Origin: Gnetum montanum
Lineage: Eukaryota; Streptophyta; Gnetopsida; Gnetales; Gnetaceae
DNA: 64,000 bases
Direction of reading: 5' to 3'
Assembly: GCA_015680685.1 (NCBI GenBank)
Contig: MNCI01013830.1
Span: forward strand, 201,064-265,063
Shown here one piece after another: positions 45,464 through 59,000 of this stretch (its first letter is position 1; each line of letters begins with the position of its first letter). The notes below the pieces were generated by a model. It made no database searches. It saw only the letters and a list, made by a program, of their open reading frames with translations, and was not told where the DNA came from. Made by a program: the position numbers and the translations under genes.

Positions 45464-48400
45464 AGAGTGTAGCTAATGTAGGATTAGTGGTTTAGGGGTG
45501 ATGTTAATGCAAAATTCAGGTTACATATAATCTTATGAAAATTTTATTATTTGAACTCTTTCAAGCTCACAAACAATGGAGCTGAAGAGCTAGATTATGA
45601 GCTGGAATCATCCCTATATATCTCTATCATTTTGAAATATTCCTTTTGATGCAATTTTTATGGAGTTTGATGATGAAATTGGGATGGGGCAATGTCAAAA
45701 TCATAGTTAGTCTTGATCACGAATAAGCCATAAATGTGGATACAACATAATCATCAAACTAAGTCAACCAATAAACCCTTTACTTTTTTTGTTAAAATAA
45801 TGGTTGATAAATCCAAATTCAATTGGAATATCTAGTTATCTCATCCCCTATTGGTCTATTAAATTATCTTTAAAACTATAACCTCCTAAATATTTTTGAT
45901 GCTTTTCTATGAATGAGAGGCTATGTTGAAAATGGAGCTAGATATTTCTTTTTTACTTTGATTAGCCTTGAGGAATTGTATGACAGATGAGGAGAATGAA
46001 AATATATGCTATGTTGATCTATACATCCTAAAAGAGAACCACAACTAAGTAGTGGTTAACATTTAGAAACATCAATAGGCTATGTACCATTATAATGGCA
46101 AGCATGTTAGATTAAGAGAAATGAAGGTGACATTGTTTGAAGGAATTTTCCTAATATCCAAACTTCCAAGTTCTTTCTAAATTGACAAGATCATGTTTTT
46201 ATTCTTAAAAAATTTGATAACGAAGCATACTATTTGTAGATATAGATGGGAATAAATACCCAGATCTTGTGAACAAAGCCTATCTTAATCAATACTATGA
46301 TTGGAAAAAATAAGGATATAAAAGTACACATCAAATTTACTCTAACAATATCTCTTGTTTTATCTATGATTTATTGTTTTTTTTATTCCCTCTCTATCTT
46401 CTTCTTCTTCTTTCTCTTCCTCTCTTTCTCTATTTTTTGCTATGTTTTCTTGATCTTCCTTATGTAATTTCATTTGTTTCCCCTAATCTCTAGTTATCCT
46501 ATTCTACTCTCATTCATTTTTATAGCATATTATGATGAGGAGTTTTATCTATGATCTATTATATGTAGAGAATTATGATTATTCTACAATTTTTACTCCA
46601 TGTGAGGTTGTGTTGACCTTGAGTGAGAGAGGAAAATATTTAGTTTATCAATTATTAGTTATTAATACCATTAGAGTATGGGATTTAGTTGTGCCCCACT
46701 TTTGTGGCATAGCACCTAACATAGGTGCATAGGAAATGCTAGTTATTTCTTCTCAAATTTATTATTTTCTCTATTTTTTACTATTATTTTTCATTTTTCC
46801 TCTCTCATATTTCTTAATTCATCCTCTAACTCTCTTTTCTATCTCATTCTCTTCCCTCTTATCAATACATCAATGGGGATTAAGCAATTTTCTATTCTAT
46901 TTCAATGAGGGTATATTGAGAACTTAAGTAGGATAGAGTATGAAAACTATTAATGACATCCCTTTGACAAACTTGTTTGTAGGATCTAGCCATGTCCCCA
47001 TTCTACTGCATAACATCATTTTCATAATTAGTGTATCAGCAATATCCTAACATAATACCCTTCTCCTACTTCTCTCTCCACACTTTCTCATGTAGATACA
47101 TTAGTTCATCCATCCATTCATTTCTTGATGGTTCTTTCTTCGACATCTTAACAACATTCATAAGAGGTAATGTTTATCCACCTTTTAGGCTTCATAGTGA
47201 TGAAGTTAAGTGTGAATTTGACATTATTCCACTTAAGTTCAAGCAAAAAATTCCTCCAAAAAAATGTCACAAGACATATTTCATGCTTCCATAAGTCTTC
47301 ATAGATCAATTTAGCTCAGAACCAAACATGTGAGATACATTTTTAATGACATTCAAAAGTTTAGGAAATAAAAATGTTTTAAAATATTGGAGGTGATACT
47401 AACTAGTGTTAACATCATTCTTGACCATTGCTCCTATGTTAGCTATAGTCTTAAACCATCCTATCCATGTCATAATTGATATTACTATCTTTTAGCCTAT
47501 ATTTTAACTACATAAGGTCCAAAATGGCTTGTCCATAGTACTATCAACATTACAGTTATTAAATTTTAGCATTTTCATAGGTTTACACTAGGACATTAAG
47601 ATAAAAAATTTTCCAACTCTAGGACTAATATTGACATTGAAATCAATGTTATTGTTAGCATTAGTAACCCTAATGTCATTGCTAGCATATCCATAACACT
47701 TGTTAGTTGCATCCTAACATCTATCTTTTCTTTTTGAATCCTTTGAGAACTAACTAGCATTGATTTCCATGCATCAAGATTAGTTTTGACTTGTTCAAAG
47801 ATAATCTTCAGAAGTAGGATAAAAATTTTGAGAAACATTATAGGTTATGATAATGTTGATATTACCATTAGCATCAACATCACCATGTTTTCATCATCAC
47901 TCTCCTAGGATTTTTAGATACAATCTTCAACAATATTTTTTCATAGTTCACGAGCTTCTCCAGGTTCTACAATCATTCTCATGATGTATTTTAGGATCAA
48001 TTTAGGTATCCTAGAGCATTAAAATGGAGAATTGAAAAAATATCAAAAATTTTGTAAGTTCCTAGCTAATGTTGATATTGATTCCTATTTCAACACTTTT
48101 GGAACCTTCAAAATACCATTGTTTATAGTCTTAATTGAACTTAAAAATTATCCATTAGCCTCACAAGCTCCTAGGAATCACCATGATATATGTCAACATC
48201 AATTCAAGAATTAAATAGAGTCATGAAGGCTTGAAACTATAAATTGGAAAAAATTAATAAAAATTTTCTTTCTAATGATGTTAATGTTGATGTTAGTGTT
48301 ATTGTCAATGTCACCTATCTCATGCCAAGTATCACCTAGTGTGCATGATCAAACTTACCTAGAATGAACTTGAAGTAAACCTTATTTTAACTTTGGGATT

Positions 48401-48640
48401 AAATATAGTAATCCTAACCCTATAAATATGGGATCAAAACTCATACTAGGGGTTGGTTTTCTTTAGATCTAGAATGCTATGTGATATGTCAAGAAATCAA
48501 AAGCATGAGAAGCAAATAACCCAACATCTGTCACATGTTTTATGGTTACCATGATGTATTCCATGGCTCTAGTACTAATGCTAATGTAGTATCAGTGTCA
48601 GTCAAGTAACATTAATGTTGGCATCACATAGAATTATGTC
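45464..48640. repeat. Old AT-rich repeat array, right half, with unassigned segments
   Basis: The first ~200 bp (GAGCTGAAGAGCTAGATTATGAGCTGGAATCATCC near 45580) align with 28550-28620 (GCTCATGAGCTTAGTTATGAGCTAGAATGATCC), showing the array continues across E2. Phrases like ATGTTGATGTTAGTGTTATT recur near 47405, 47645, 47855, 48065, 48280 and 48590, about every 200-300 bp. From 46380 to 47300 two pyrimidine-rich stretches (46385-46470 and 46745-46860) alternate with short open frames; no gene is recognised there. Confidence 0.5.
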
Positions 48641-51564
48641 TAGATTAGCATCAGTCTCCAATGACAGAATAATTTTAGCTCTAGTATTAGTGCTAGGAAA
48701 CTTAATTGAAAAGATCTATTTTAGATACAAATTGATTCTAGATAGTATTTGTAAGTTCTCCATTCAGATACCCATCATCCAAAGTTTTTATTTTATTTTC
48801 CAAGCCTACATCTTGTTGAAAAATTGGGTTCTTATCAATAGTTTCATTTCCTTCACTATCATTTGTAGTTTGACCTTTCATAGGAAATGAATACCCCCTT
48901 TTCAATAATAAAGCATATTTATTTATTTGAAAGGGAATAAAACCCTTTCTCTCATATCATAGCCCCATATATTTTAATATTTTATGCTTATTTATTCATG
49001 TTTTTACACTTTTATTTTATTTCACCACTTTTAGTTTACTCTATAGTTAGTTTCTTTTTTATCAATTAATATTTACTTAATTTCAATGTTCAAAATTTAA
49101 TATTTTTATCATTTTCTATGATTCTTGGTTTTTTTGTAGTAGGATAAGTGCATCTTCAATTGTAGGTTTATTCCATACCATGTCATAATCATTAATTTAT
49201 TAAATTTTATACTAAATCGAAGATCACTTTGGCTACAAGTTAGGTATTTTATACTTAATTTGTGAATATGTTCTTGTAATGTTGAATAAAGAATAATTTT
49301 ATAAGAAAATATCATTTGTTAGATAAACTTGTGGGCTTTGGACAAGTCTTAAGGGAAGGGATGACTTCATAAATGAGGTTCTATTGAGACATGAGTAAAT
49401 TAGAGTTGGGATAGATATTGCATGAGAGTGGTATACATCTTGATTATGAACCATGTGTGGTGGTATTAGCAATATCTCTTAGCATTTGGATCTTAATCAT
49501 GTGTGAGGAAGACATTTGAATTGATTGTACCTTGCATTTTCGTTGATTATGTCAATGATTATAAAGTCTCGTGCTCTACAGCATCATTGAGTGTATGAGT
49601 AATTATGTTTGATGGATTAAATTTTATTGTATTTGTACTCTTATTTCAATTTAATAGAAGATATCTAGTTTTGTTATTTCCTATAAATTGAACTATCTCA
49701 CATCATATCAATATTTGGTTTAGTTTTAAAGGTTTAAAGAAAATTGAAGGAATATTTCTTCACATATTTAATTTATTTTCTCTCTTGTTTCATGTTTATG
49801 TTGAAGGGTTTTAGCTTGTTTCATATTCATTTTTATTTTTGAAGAGCATTTGATGCTATTTGATTGAATATTTTCATGGTTTTTGTGCATGTCACACACT
49901 TATGGACTCAATTATGGTAGTTCAAATTAACCATGATCTCAATTACATAACCACCCCTGAATTTATGGTAGTTCAAATTAATGAGTTTGAAGCTAAAATT
50001 TCTATTGTAGATAGCTCTTGAGTACCTTATTGTGATAGTAATATGTAATATCATACACATAAGAACCAATACTAGTCTAAGTGAGAAGAAAGAGATCAAT
50101 GAATAAATGAATAAATTCACAAGAAAATATGTCTATAGCATCTAGAGATTATGAAATAGTCTACTACAATACTAGAAGACCATATGGTAGAGATTTGGGA
50201 ATATTTGTCACACATCATTTTGTACCATTATTAATGATGATGTTGATATTTTAGGACATTATATTTTACAAAGTTATTATATATTTTTTAAAGGATTTAT
50301 CTTTTAAAAGAATATTAAAATGATTGTAAGAAACATATTAATCAAACATGTTTTCTTCTAATAGGGTTGATTCCCCATCTATTGATAATACTGGAAGGAA
50401 TAATCATAGGAACAATCATGATAATGATGATGATGTATCCTATCAAGTGAAATTTATTTATCATCATGCATATTTATACTACTTATAATTCAGTTTTTAA
50501 TTGCACTAGAATCTTGTAAGACTTGTAAGACAATCTTGTATTACCACTTAACAAGATAGCTCCCTCAATGTTCACTTTTTCATTGATGAAGAATGGACTA
50601 GAAGTTATTATGAATGAGTACAAAGTACTTGATGAAATTTCTAGATCATACAAGCCCATCATGAATTCATTTTATGAAAATGTATCTTGAATTTGATAAG
50701 GGCAAGCATATCACTCCCATTGACATCTTAGTTAGAGAAGGAGAATATTGATTACTAATTAAAAAGATTCTATCTTGAACAATCTTATAGTTTTAATATG
50801 AAAGAAATAGGAAATCTTTGTCTATAATCCATCCTGCAAAGAAATCAAGAAAGAGGTGGAATAAGACAAAATACATAGAGGGCTTCTATGTCTAGATTTT
50901 TCAAGAGGGAAAGAAGAGACAATTAGAGGAATCATGGAAGAGGAGTCAGTTAGCATGGTTATTGATGTTCCTCATTGTCTTCATCATTTTTATTATTCAA
51001 CTATGATAATTATGAGTATAGATTAGGAGAAGGTGCCACAAATAGAAGACATGATAAGATATCTAATAGAGATAAATAATAAACTAGGGTAGATAGCTTC
51101 ATAGAAATAGAGATGAATATAAGAAAAGAAATAAATATTGGGATCACAAACATAAAAATGAAATAAGACATGGGAGAGAGCATCAAATTAGTCATGATGA
51201 TGAAAAAGAACATGATATATTTGAAAACTATGATGAATCTCTTCTATCCACAAAAAGTATTATCTATATTAAGAATACTATACATATTTCAATAAGGCAT
51301 CAAAATATTAGCCACATCAAGTAGGTATATATGAACCATATTCCTACATTCAAACAAGACTATAATCTAGACCTACAGCATCATCTGAAAACCTTCATGA
51401 TTATTGTAGCTTATAGAATACTAAAAATTAATGGTAAAAAGTCAAATTATTCTGAAGAACACAAATCAAGAAATTTAAAATTAGAATAGATTACTAGAAC
51501 CAAAAATCACTTACCAATGAAATATAATGTTGGAGCTATTTAATGATAACTACTAAACCTACTC
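48641..51564. other. Degraded AT-rich sequence, no gene recognised
   Basis: Composition is strongly AT-rich with scattered short frames. At 50850-51250 the plus strand is rich in Arg, Lys, Asp and His codons, like a Gag tail, but shows no motif. A direct repeat of TTATGGTAGTTCAAATTAA lies at 49912 and 49962. Probably an older element into which E3 inserted. Confidence 0.4.
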
Positions 51565-51569
51565 AAGGG
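51565..51569. repeat. Target-site duplication AAGGG, left copy (E3)
   Basis: Direct repeat outside the TG terminus; identical AAGGG at 61897-61901. Confidence 0.92.
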
Positions 51570-53618
51570 TGTAACGATCAAAAATGTTGATAGTTGGAAC
51601 ACCGAGGGGTTGACAGGTGCACCGCCTAACCCCACATTCACATGAGGACCTACTAGAGGTGGAGATGGGGTGTCATAAATGATCTTGTTGATCAAACAAG
51701 GACTTTGATGATGTAGCTAGGGTGGTGGTTGCAACTAGGATGTGATGTGGTTAGCCATGATCCTAATGTAAAATGATGCTAAGTGATCTAGTGGTATTTG
51801 TAGTGTTAATGGTGTAGAGTGTAGTCATAGGTGCCTGATGGGAGGAGTGTAGTCAAGGATTTTAGCTAAAATGAGGGTGCCAACACCTGAAGATTGCCAC
51901 CCAAGCATAGTTGCAAAATGATCATGCATTAAAAATAGTGAAAATGGAAAAAATACAAGGGAGAAATAGAACACCACCCCAAATGCGGTTATGAGTAGTT
52001 AATTCCACAAAGGGTGATAATGTATGTGGTGTACAATAGGTGTAGTGGAGAGTGTAGTCGCAGTCTCAGAGTTGTGTGGCCATGAATATTAGTGCTTTCC
52101 ATGGTATCTATGACTATCAAGTTGGTTGTCATGGTGTACTGTGTGCTATAGTGATCTATTGGGCTATGGTGGGGCTTCATCATCTACAACTTTACCAAAT
52201 GCTAACCCAAAAGTTTTCCAATGTCAAAATGTCAAAAATTCAAACTTGAAATTTTTTGCTCCTCTAAAATTTAGATGGTGGAGGAATTTATAGGCCTAAG
52301 GTTAGCATGAAATGTGAAGAGACTACCATGTGGCAGTGGGACAGTTGGGACTACACTCTCCACTGAGGCAAGTGGTGTTGTGCTTTAATGGACTCTACGA
52401 GGATGCAAGACTATGACTACACTACCAAGTGCATGTATATGTACTGAGAGGACTACAATGTACCTGAAATAATGCGAATTTGAAGACTATGCTCTAAGGC
52501 TATGCTTATCATTATCTCACATGGGGTTGAGTGTAGTTACAATTTCAGGACCAAAGAATACAAAAAAGATGCATTTTTCTTGCTGGAGGTGAGTTGGTAC
52601 TAAGATGAATGCTAGTGCTACATTGTGGAGGCCTTTGAAGGTTGTTCTAGTTAACTATGCTTGACTACGCTCTGGACTAGGGATGAGCATAGTTACAACA
52701 CTTAGAAAAATCTTGCAAAATGTGACTATGTGCTAACTATGATTTCCACTAATTATGCTCCCAACTAGTGGTAAGCATAGTCCCAAAATTTGCCAAAACT
52801 TGCAAAAATCAACTTCCAATTGACTATGCTCTACTACACTCTAGTCTAGTGGAGAGTGTAATATCAACATTTAGAAAAAATTTCCAAGAAATGGATCTTC
52901 ATGCTAACTACACTTGACTATGCTTTGTGGTAGTGGAGAGCATAGTCTCAACACTTAGAAAATTCTATAGTGGCTAGCTTGACACTTAGGAAAATTTTCA
53001 AAACTAGCCTTTGTGTTAACTACACTCTACATGAGGTCAACTATTCTCTATGGTAGTGGAGAGCATAGTTTTAGCACAGAAAATTTTGTAGAAACTACAC
53101 CACCATGCTGACTACCCTTGACTATGCTCTAAGGTAGTGGAGAGCATAGTGTCAGCAGTTAGAAAAAATCTATAGCTTTTAGCTTCACGATGACCCTTGG
53201 AAAAACTTCAAAAACTAGGCTTTTGTCTTAACTCTACTCTCTATTGGGTTCACTATGCTCTGCGATAGTGGAGAGCATAGTCCCAACATTTAGAAAAATA
53301 TGTAGTTACCTAACACTTAAAAAACTCTACAAAAACTAGTTTTTGAGCTAACTACACTCTCCACTAGGCTAACTACACTTTGGGGCAGTGGAGAGCATAG
53401 TCCCAACACTTAGAAAAATTTTCCTAGTGCTAACACTTAGAAAAAAGCACAAAAAATTAGTTTTTGAGGTGACTACACTCTACATTGGGCTGACTCCTCT
53501 CTAGGGTAGTGAAAATTGTAGTCCCAACACTTTGAAAAATTTGTAGAAAGTGGCCTTATGCTAACAATTAGGTAAATTTGCATCCCTAACACCATTGTCC
53601 AAATTTGGTGGTGTTTCA
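51570..53618 (-). repeat. 3' LTR of E3 (left copy)
   Basis: Pairs with 59765-61896. The part 52640-53570 consists of about eight tandem units (~110-120 bp) with CTACACTCTCCACTAGGCTAACTACACT and AGTGGAGAGCATAGTCCCAACACTTAGAAAAAT type phrases. Ends GTGTTTCA before the polypurine tract. Confidence 0.92.
52285..52294 (-). promoter_or_regulatory. TATA-like box in left LTR of E3
   Basis: CCTATAAATT on the minus strand, matching CCTATAAATA at 60523-60532 in the other LTR. Confidence 0.6.
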
Positions 53619-53638
53619 TTGGCCCCTCTTTGTTGAAA
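53619..53638 (-). promoter_or_regulatory. Polypurine tract of E3
   Basis: Minus strand TTTCAACAAAGAGGGGCCAA immediately before TGAAACACC. Nearly the same as E1 and E2. Confidence 0.82.
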
Positions 53639-54764
53639 TCTAGAGGGGTGGCCCAAGTGACATTAATAACAAAACAAAACAGCACAACCAACTTGGCATC
53701 AACATCACTCATCAATACCTAATCAGATGTTGTTGCATCATGCTCAAGAGTGCCATGGATGGTAGTATGCTAGGAGTAAAAGGTGTAGGTAACTTACTAG
53801 GAATAAAAGGAGAGATGAGATGCAAAAAAGGTGTCATGATGTAGAATGTGAAGTTAGCATGGATGATGGTGGATCATGGCACTATGCTAGCTTTCCTTTG
53901 AAAATATTAACCTCTTGTTAGAGTGCTTATGAGACAGTCAGTGTAGATTCAAGGTTGGACCAGTTGCAAAATTGTAGGGCTTCTAGATTAATTGGGGATG
54001 TGATTTGTTCCTTTTGCTTTTTCTATTGTTTTTCTTTTGTGGTGAACCTACTTTGGGTTTGGGACATTTTTAAATGCTAACTACAAGATGCTTTTCATCA
54101 AGTGGACTACGTGCCACAAGATGAACTTTACTTTTGTGTTTGAAAAACCATGCCATGTCTATAGGACAAGTGTTTCCTCCCCAAGATGCCTAGGGTTTAA
54201 TTAGCCATCAAAATCTCCCCATGGCTGACTTGTATTATGTCCACCTTGAGTTGTATGGTTTGACTTGAAAAAGGATGTCATGCGGTTACAACATGTATGA
54301 AGCAAAGAAATTTGTAATCTTGATTGTGTAGGGGAATGTAAAGATATGGAGACATAGTGATGGGTGTAGGTAGGCTATAGTGGGATAGTAAAAGATGTGC
54401 ACTCTTGAGAGGCTTAGCTAGTTAGATCATGCACATTAGAATAATGTGGTGACTTGTTGTTGTGATAAGATGCATCTTTGGATGACCACCTCAAGGGTTC
54501 ATCCTGAAAACATAACTTTGAGAAGACAAGAAAATCACAAAACATGAAATGCAAATTAAATGCTAGAAGTGAAGATGCTATGAGTGCTTGAAAGCCTATG
54601 CCAATTACAAATGTTGAAGTAAAGAACCAGTTAAATGTTGGAGGTGATGATGCTACAAGGGCTCCAAAAGCTATGTTTTTGGCAAGTGCTCAACAAATCA
54701 GCAAAATGGCAAGGCCAATAATGTTGTAAGTTCTCCAAAGGCCACACTAGTAGTTAAAGGTTCT
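53639..54764 (-). other. 3' untranslated region of E3
   Basis: No coding frame or motif recognised. In position it equals 30483-31429 of E2. Confidence 0.45.
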
Positions 54765-55600
54765 AGCGGACCACAAACCCAATTTAAGGTTTTGGTAGAT
54801 AGTGGTGTGCTAGTTTATAGTCCTAATAGACTGCTATGTGTTAGTTTAGCATCATGTCAAACTATTATGTGATAATTTAGTGTCATGACAAATCAGTTGT
54901 TGTGCCAGTTTAACATTGTAGTGGAAAAGCTACTATGCCAATTTAACGTTATGACCCAAGGACGAGTTATGCTAGTTTATAGTCATAGTAGACTACTGTG
55001 CGAGTTTTAACATTTTATCAGATGAATGCTATGCTAGTTTTAGTGTCATGGTAGATGTTCTATGCTAGTTCATAGTCATAGCGAACTGCTATGCTAGTTT
55101 TAGCATCATGACGAATGAGTGCTTACCTTGTTGGATCAATGTGTGACCATACGTACTAGGTGTGCTTGTGCATAGTCATGCTATGCTCCTATAAATTCCT
55201 ACAAAATCAACTAGAAAAACATCAAGCAGCAACTACTTCACAAAGTTAATGTACATAAATGGAGAAAATAATGTGGTAAAGTTTGCTTAAGTATATATGT
55301 AGGTTGTTAGGAAGGTGAGCATGCTTATGCCAGTTTTAGGCCTTGGTAGGCCATGTGCATGCTAGTTTTATGTCTTAGTGGACTATAGGGATAGAATTAA
55401 AAGTTGTATTTTTATGGTTCTTCCAAGCCATAGTGATAGTTTAAGACCATTCTTGGCCCCATTTTGCTAGTTTTTGGCCATTTCAGGCCACGTAGGTTAC
55501 TAGTTTAAGGCCATTTTGGGTCATGGCAAGGGGATTGATAGTTTTTGGTCATGCCTAGCTATAGATGCTAGTTTAAGTCCATGGCAAGCTACAATGATAG
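54765..55600. repeat. Two adjoining short tandem-repeat families (E3)
   Basis: 54780-55120 has about nine units of ~36 bp (TGCTAGTTTTAGTGTCATGG and variants), the type found downstream of integrase in E2. 55320-55600 has about eight units of ~28-35 bp (TGCTAGTTTTTGGCCATTTC, GATAGTTTAAGACCATTC), the type found between protease and the antisense gene in E2. Some 200 bp separate them. Their closeness marks the deletion that removed RT to integrase. Confidence 0.82.
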
Positions 55601-55849
55601 TTTTTATATTTTTAATATTTATGGGTTTTTATGCTCTTCATTAATTAATATAAGTGGATAAATTTGTAAACAAAGCGAAGCAATGTGTAATCTAAGAAAG
55701 TAAGCTAAATGTAAATATGTAAACAAATGCAATGCAAGAAAAAGTTAAAAATCCATGGCATGTAGTAGCAAAGAGTAGGTAGGGACCTAGTGCATTCCAA
55801 GCTAAGGGGGTCCCTTGGTCATGCAGTTTCTTCCTAATCTAGTGTGGAT

Positions 55850-56640
55850 TAGGGAACACATAGGGCCTAGGGTGCACTACGTTTTAGGGTGATTGTGCCC
55901 ACAAAGTGTCATCCAAGAGGTCATTAGCTTCCACCACTTGTTTGGGTGTGTTAGGTTTATGTGCTACATTGTTTACCATAGGTGCATCATTAGAAAATTC
56001 AACCCTTGATCCTTGCTCCATCTCTATGTTATTAATGGCTAAAGGAGTAGTGTTATCACCATAGATGATAACTTGACCATCTTCATATTGAAGGTAGATC
56101 TCCTAGTGAATGAAAGAGGAAATAGCTCATAACTAGGCTAGCTAGGGCCTACCCAATATCAGGTTAGAATTAGGTATTTTTTCTATGATGGTAAATTCTA
56201 TGGTGGTGGAGAATTTCTCCCTTATTATGAAGGCCATGTTTATTGTGTCCTTGATACTGATGCATAATCCATTAAAGGATTTCATGCATGTAGTTTTCAT
56301 TGGCCTAATTTGGTCTATGAGGCCTAGCTTGTTGATGATGGTGAATGGTATTATGTTTGTTATTGCACCATTATTGATGTGCAGTCTACAAATCTTGCAT
56401 TATCTAGTGTGTATGGTAATAAACATTAAAGCTATGATGACCTCCCCTCACTTGTGGTTGACCTTGATTGCCTCATATTAAAATGCTAGGGATGTTGAAC
56501 CCAATTCCTATGGTGCTAGGGGCAACATCATTGCATGGATGATGTTCTCATCTATAGGTACATTCTCCATAATAGGAATGGAGGTGAACACCCACACTAG
56601 TACTTTTTGATGGGAAAATGACGTTATGACCAAGTCATTC
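55850..56640 (-). pseudogene. Aspartic protease of E3 (decayed)
   Basis: Leader SFSHQKVLVWVFTSIPI matches E1 and E2. The active-site block reads LHINNGAITNIIPF (about 56390-56345): both Asp codons of the family D-D-G have become Asn (AAT), so the catalytic residue is lost. It continues TTCMKSFNGLCISIKDTIN and IPNSNLILGRP, then EIYLQYEDGQVIIYGDN. The frame ends near 55850 (RPYVFPNPH). TAG stops are frequent. Confidence 0.78.
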
Positions 56641-59000
56641 AAGCTCAACATTATGTTTTTTTGTTTGAGCACTTGCTTGACTTAGGCTAATGCATCTACA
56701 AAGTCCTTTCCATCAACCATTGTATTGTCCTTAACCTCCTCCATGAGGACTAAGAGATGGATCTCTCATAGAGGGAACTTGGGCTTGGTTTGCTTGACCT
56801 TTTGGGGGCCTTAGTGCTTAGTTTTGGCTTGTTGGTTGTGGCCTTTCTAGTTGCTTTAGCCATGGGGATTGTAGAGACAGGGATCAAATTTGGTGGATCA
56901 ATCACTTTTTGGTCTCATTATTGCCTAGTTACTTCATCTATGAGGTGTTCTTTAGGCCTCTTACGTTGGCATCTAGTTAATCTACCCATCTTGTTGGTAG
57001 GATCAACCCTTGGACAAGAAGGGGCTAATGTGTTACCCACTACTAGGCTTTGGGTAGGTGATGGGCTAGCATGTTGCGGCATCCTAATGACAAATGGCTA
57101 CTAAGTAGTTGTTGTTGCAATCTGTTGTGGGATCCTAGCCATGAAGGATTTTGTGGGTGTCTAATGTGGCTCTCTAATAATGAAGGGGGGGGGGGNNNNN
57201 NNCTCATGGAGGATAAATGGACCCTTACACTACTAGAAGGCACTTAGAAAATAAAAGCCTACTACACTAGTATGGACTTTCCACCCACACTAATGGTATC
57301 TATGATGTAGGTGATTTCATCCACATTGGATTGGCTCTGGGGCTTAATTAGCTTTACCATGTCAAGCACTAGTTCACCCCTATCTATCATCCTTTGCAAA
57401 TCATCTCATAAAGCTTGATATAAGTCTATGTTGTGATCAAAAAATTGGTGGTAATAGAAAAATTGATCTACCCTAAAGTGTTATGGGATTGGGGGCTTGT
57501 TTGGTGATACTAAGGAAGGATTCCTGAATAGCTCATAGTACCTATCATGCCTTGTGAAAGCATCTTCAGACATTTTCTTGTACTAGATATGTCCAGCCTT
57601 CAGTAGTTTATCTAGTAGTTTCAAAGGTTTCAATGCAAGCAATGTGTACTTTGAGTGATCCTTGCACTCAATGTTGGGACTTAGAGTAGCTTGTATTGTG
57701 CCCATTATAGATGTGGATGGGCTAGTTGCCTGGGTGCTAGAGTTGGTAGCTTAGTGAGCTAGGGCTTTGGGATGCTTAGTTGTGGACCCCTAGTTGGTTG
57801 CTTTAGCATGTGTGGCTACCATTACCACTCTTGAAGTTTGCTTCTTCACATGCTAGTTTTTGTAAGCCATATAGATTGGATCCTTGCTAACTTATGCTAT
57901 GTCTTCTATGTTCTTTGTCTAGGTAAAGGCCTCGCTTAGGGATTGTGGGCCTAAGTAGTACAATTTTTACTTAATGAAGTCATTGATTACAGATGGCTAG
58001 AACATGCATCTCAGCTATTGGCACTCAAATTTCATTCAATGAGGCACTCTAGTGTTGGAGAAATTTCTGTACAGGATATAGGGGACCCTACTTAATTTGC
58101 ATTAGCTAGTCCAAAGTTTCTTCTAGCTTAAAGTTTTACCTAAAGTGCATCATGAACTAGCTTAAGAGGTTTTCTAGAGATGAAATAAAACCATTGGATA
58201 ATGCTTGGTACTAGTCTAAGGATTTACTAGTTAGTCACATGGAAAATAGGCATATGATGGCATATGGCTATGCTTGCAGTAATAGGTATTCAAACTTGAA
58301 TGTGACTAGGTATGCATTAGGGTCCCTTCACCATTATACTTAGTGAGTTGAGGTAGCAGGACCCTAGTTGGCAAAGCTAGGGGTGGGGCAACAGGACTTA
58401 CTAGATCATCTTGGTAAAAGTCCACCACCTTGATGATTTTATAGAAAGTAGCTTTGAGTTCCCTAACCTCCTCCATTAATCTTTGGACCAAATAGAATGC
58501 CTAATCCATGTTTTGAGATGCACCAATATAGCTGTATTGGCTTTGGTATCTAGTATGTTGGTTATAAGGACTAGGGCCAAATTGTTGGTTGTAGAGCCAT
58601 GCAATGCAATTGATGCATTAGCTATCCTATGGGCATGATGACTAGGGAAGGCCATGCACACATGTGTTGGACTGACACTAAGGGCACCAACAAAATATGC
58701 AGGATGTAGGATGCCTAAGTCATTTGGGGCCTACATATGGCCCATGCGTGAATGTAGGGATGAGTTTGTTATTTCTAGTAGGGATGGTTGAGTAGGTTGA
58801 GATAATGCCATGAAGGTTAAGTGGAATGGAGCTATTTCATCATATTACATGTATTATGTTTAATGCATTGCTACTACAAGTGTTAACCTAGCCATGGAGT
58901 GGGAAGGTGATGCTAGTGTTATAACTATCTTAGGGAGGATGGGTGAATTGAACTAAGGAGGGGCCAAACTAGGGAGTGATTGTTGGAAGACATGATGGAA
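56641..59000 (-). pseudogene. Gag of E3 (decayed)
   Basis: N-terminal Tyr/Gln/Pro-rich part, then the helix MEEVRELKATFYKIIKVVDF (58480-58425). The core entry LPTRVLLPQLTKYNGEGTLMHT follows (58360-58306), then the core. The linker SKDPIYMAYKN (about 57890-57860) matches KDPAYVTYRN of E2. KPLKLLDKLLKAGHI and the degenerate knuckle FFYYHQFFDHNIDLYQAL (about 57470-57415) are followed by DDLQRMIDRGELVLDMVK. Order and content agree with E1. The core that E2 lacks is present here. A 7-base N gap (57196-57202) and many stops interrupt the linker to protease. Confidence 0.7.
57185..57202. other. G-run and 7-base N gap
   Basis: Eleven G followed by seven N: a sequencing or assembly failure at a G homopolymer. 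Any frame through it is unreliable. Confidence 0.95.
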
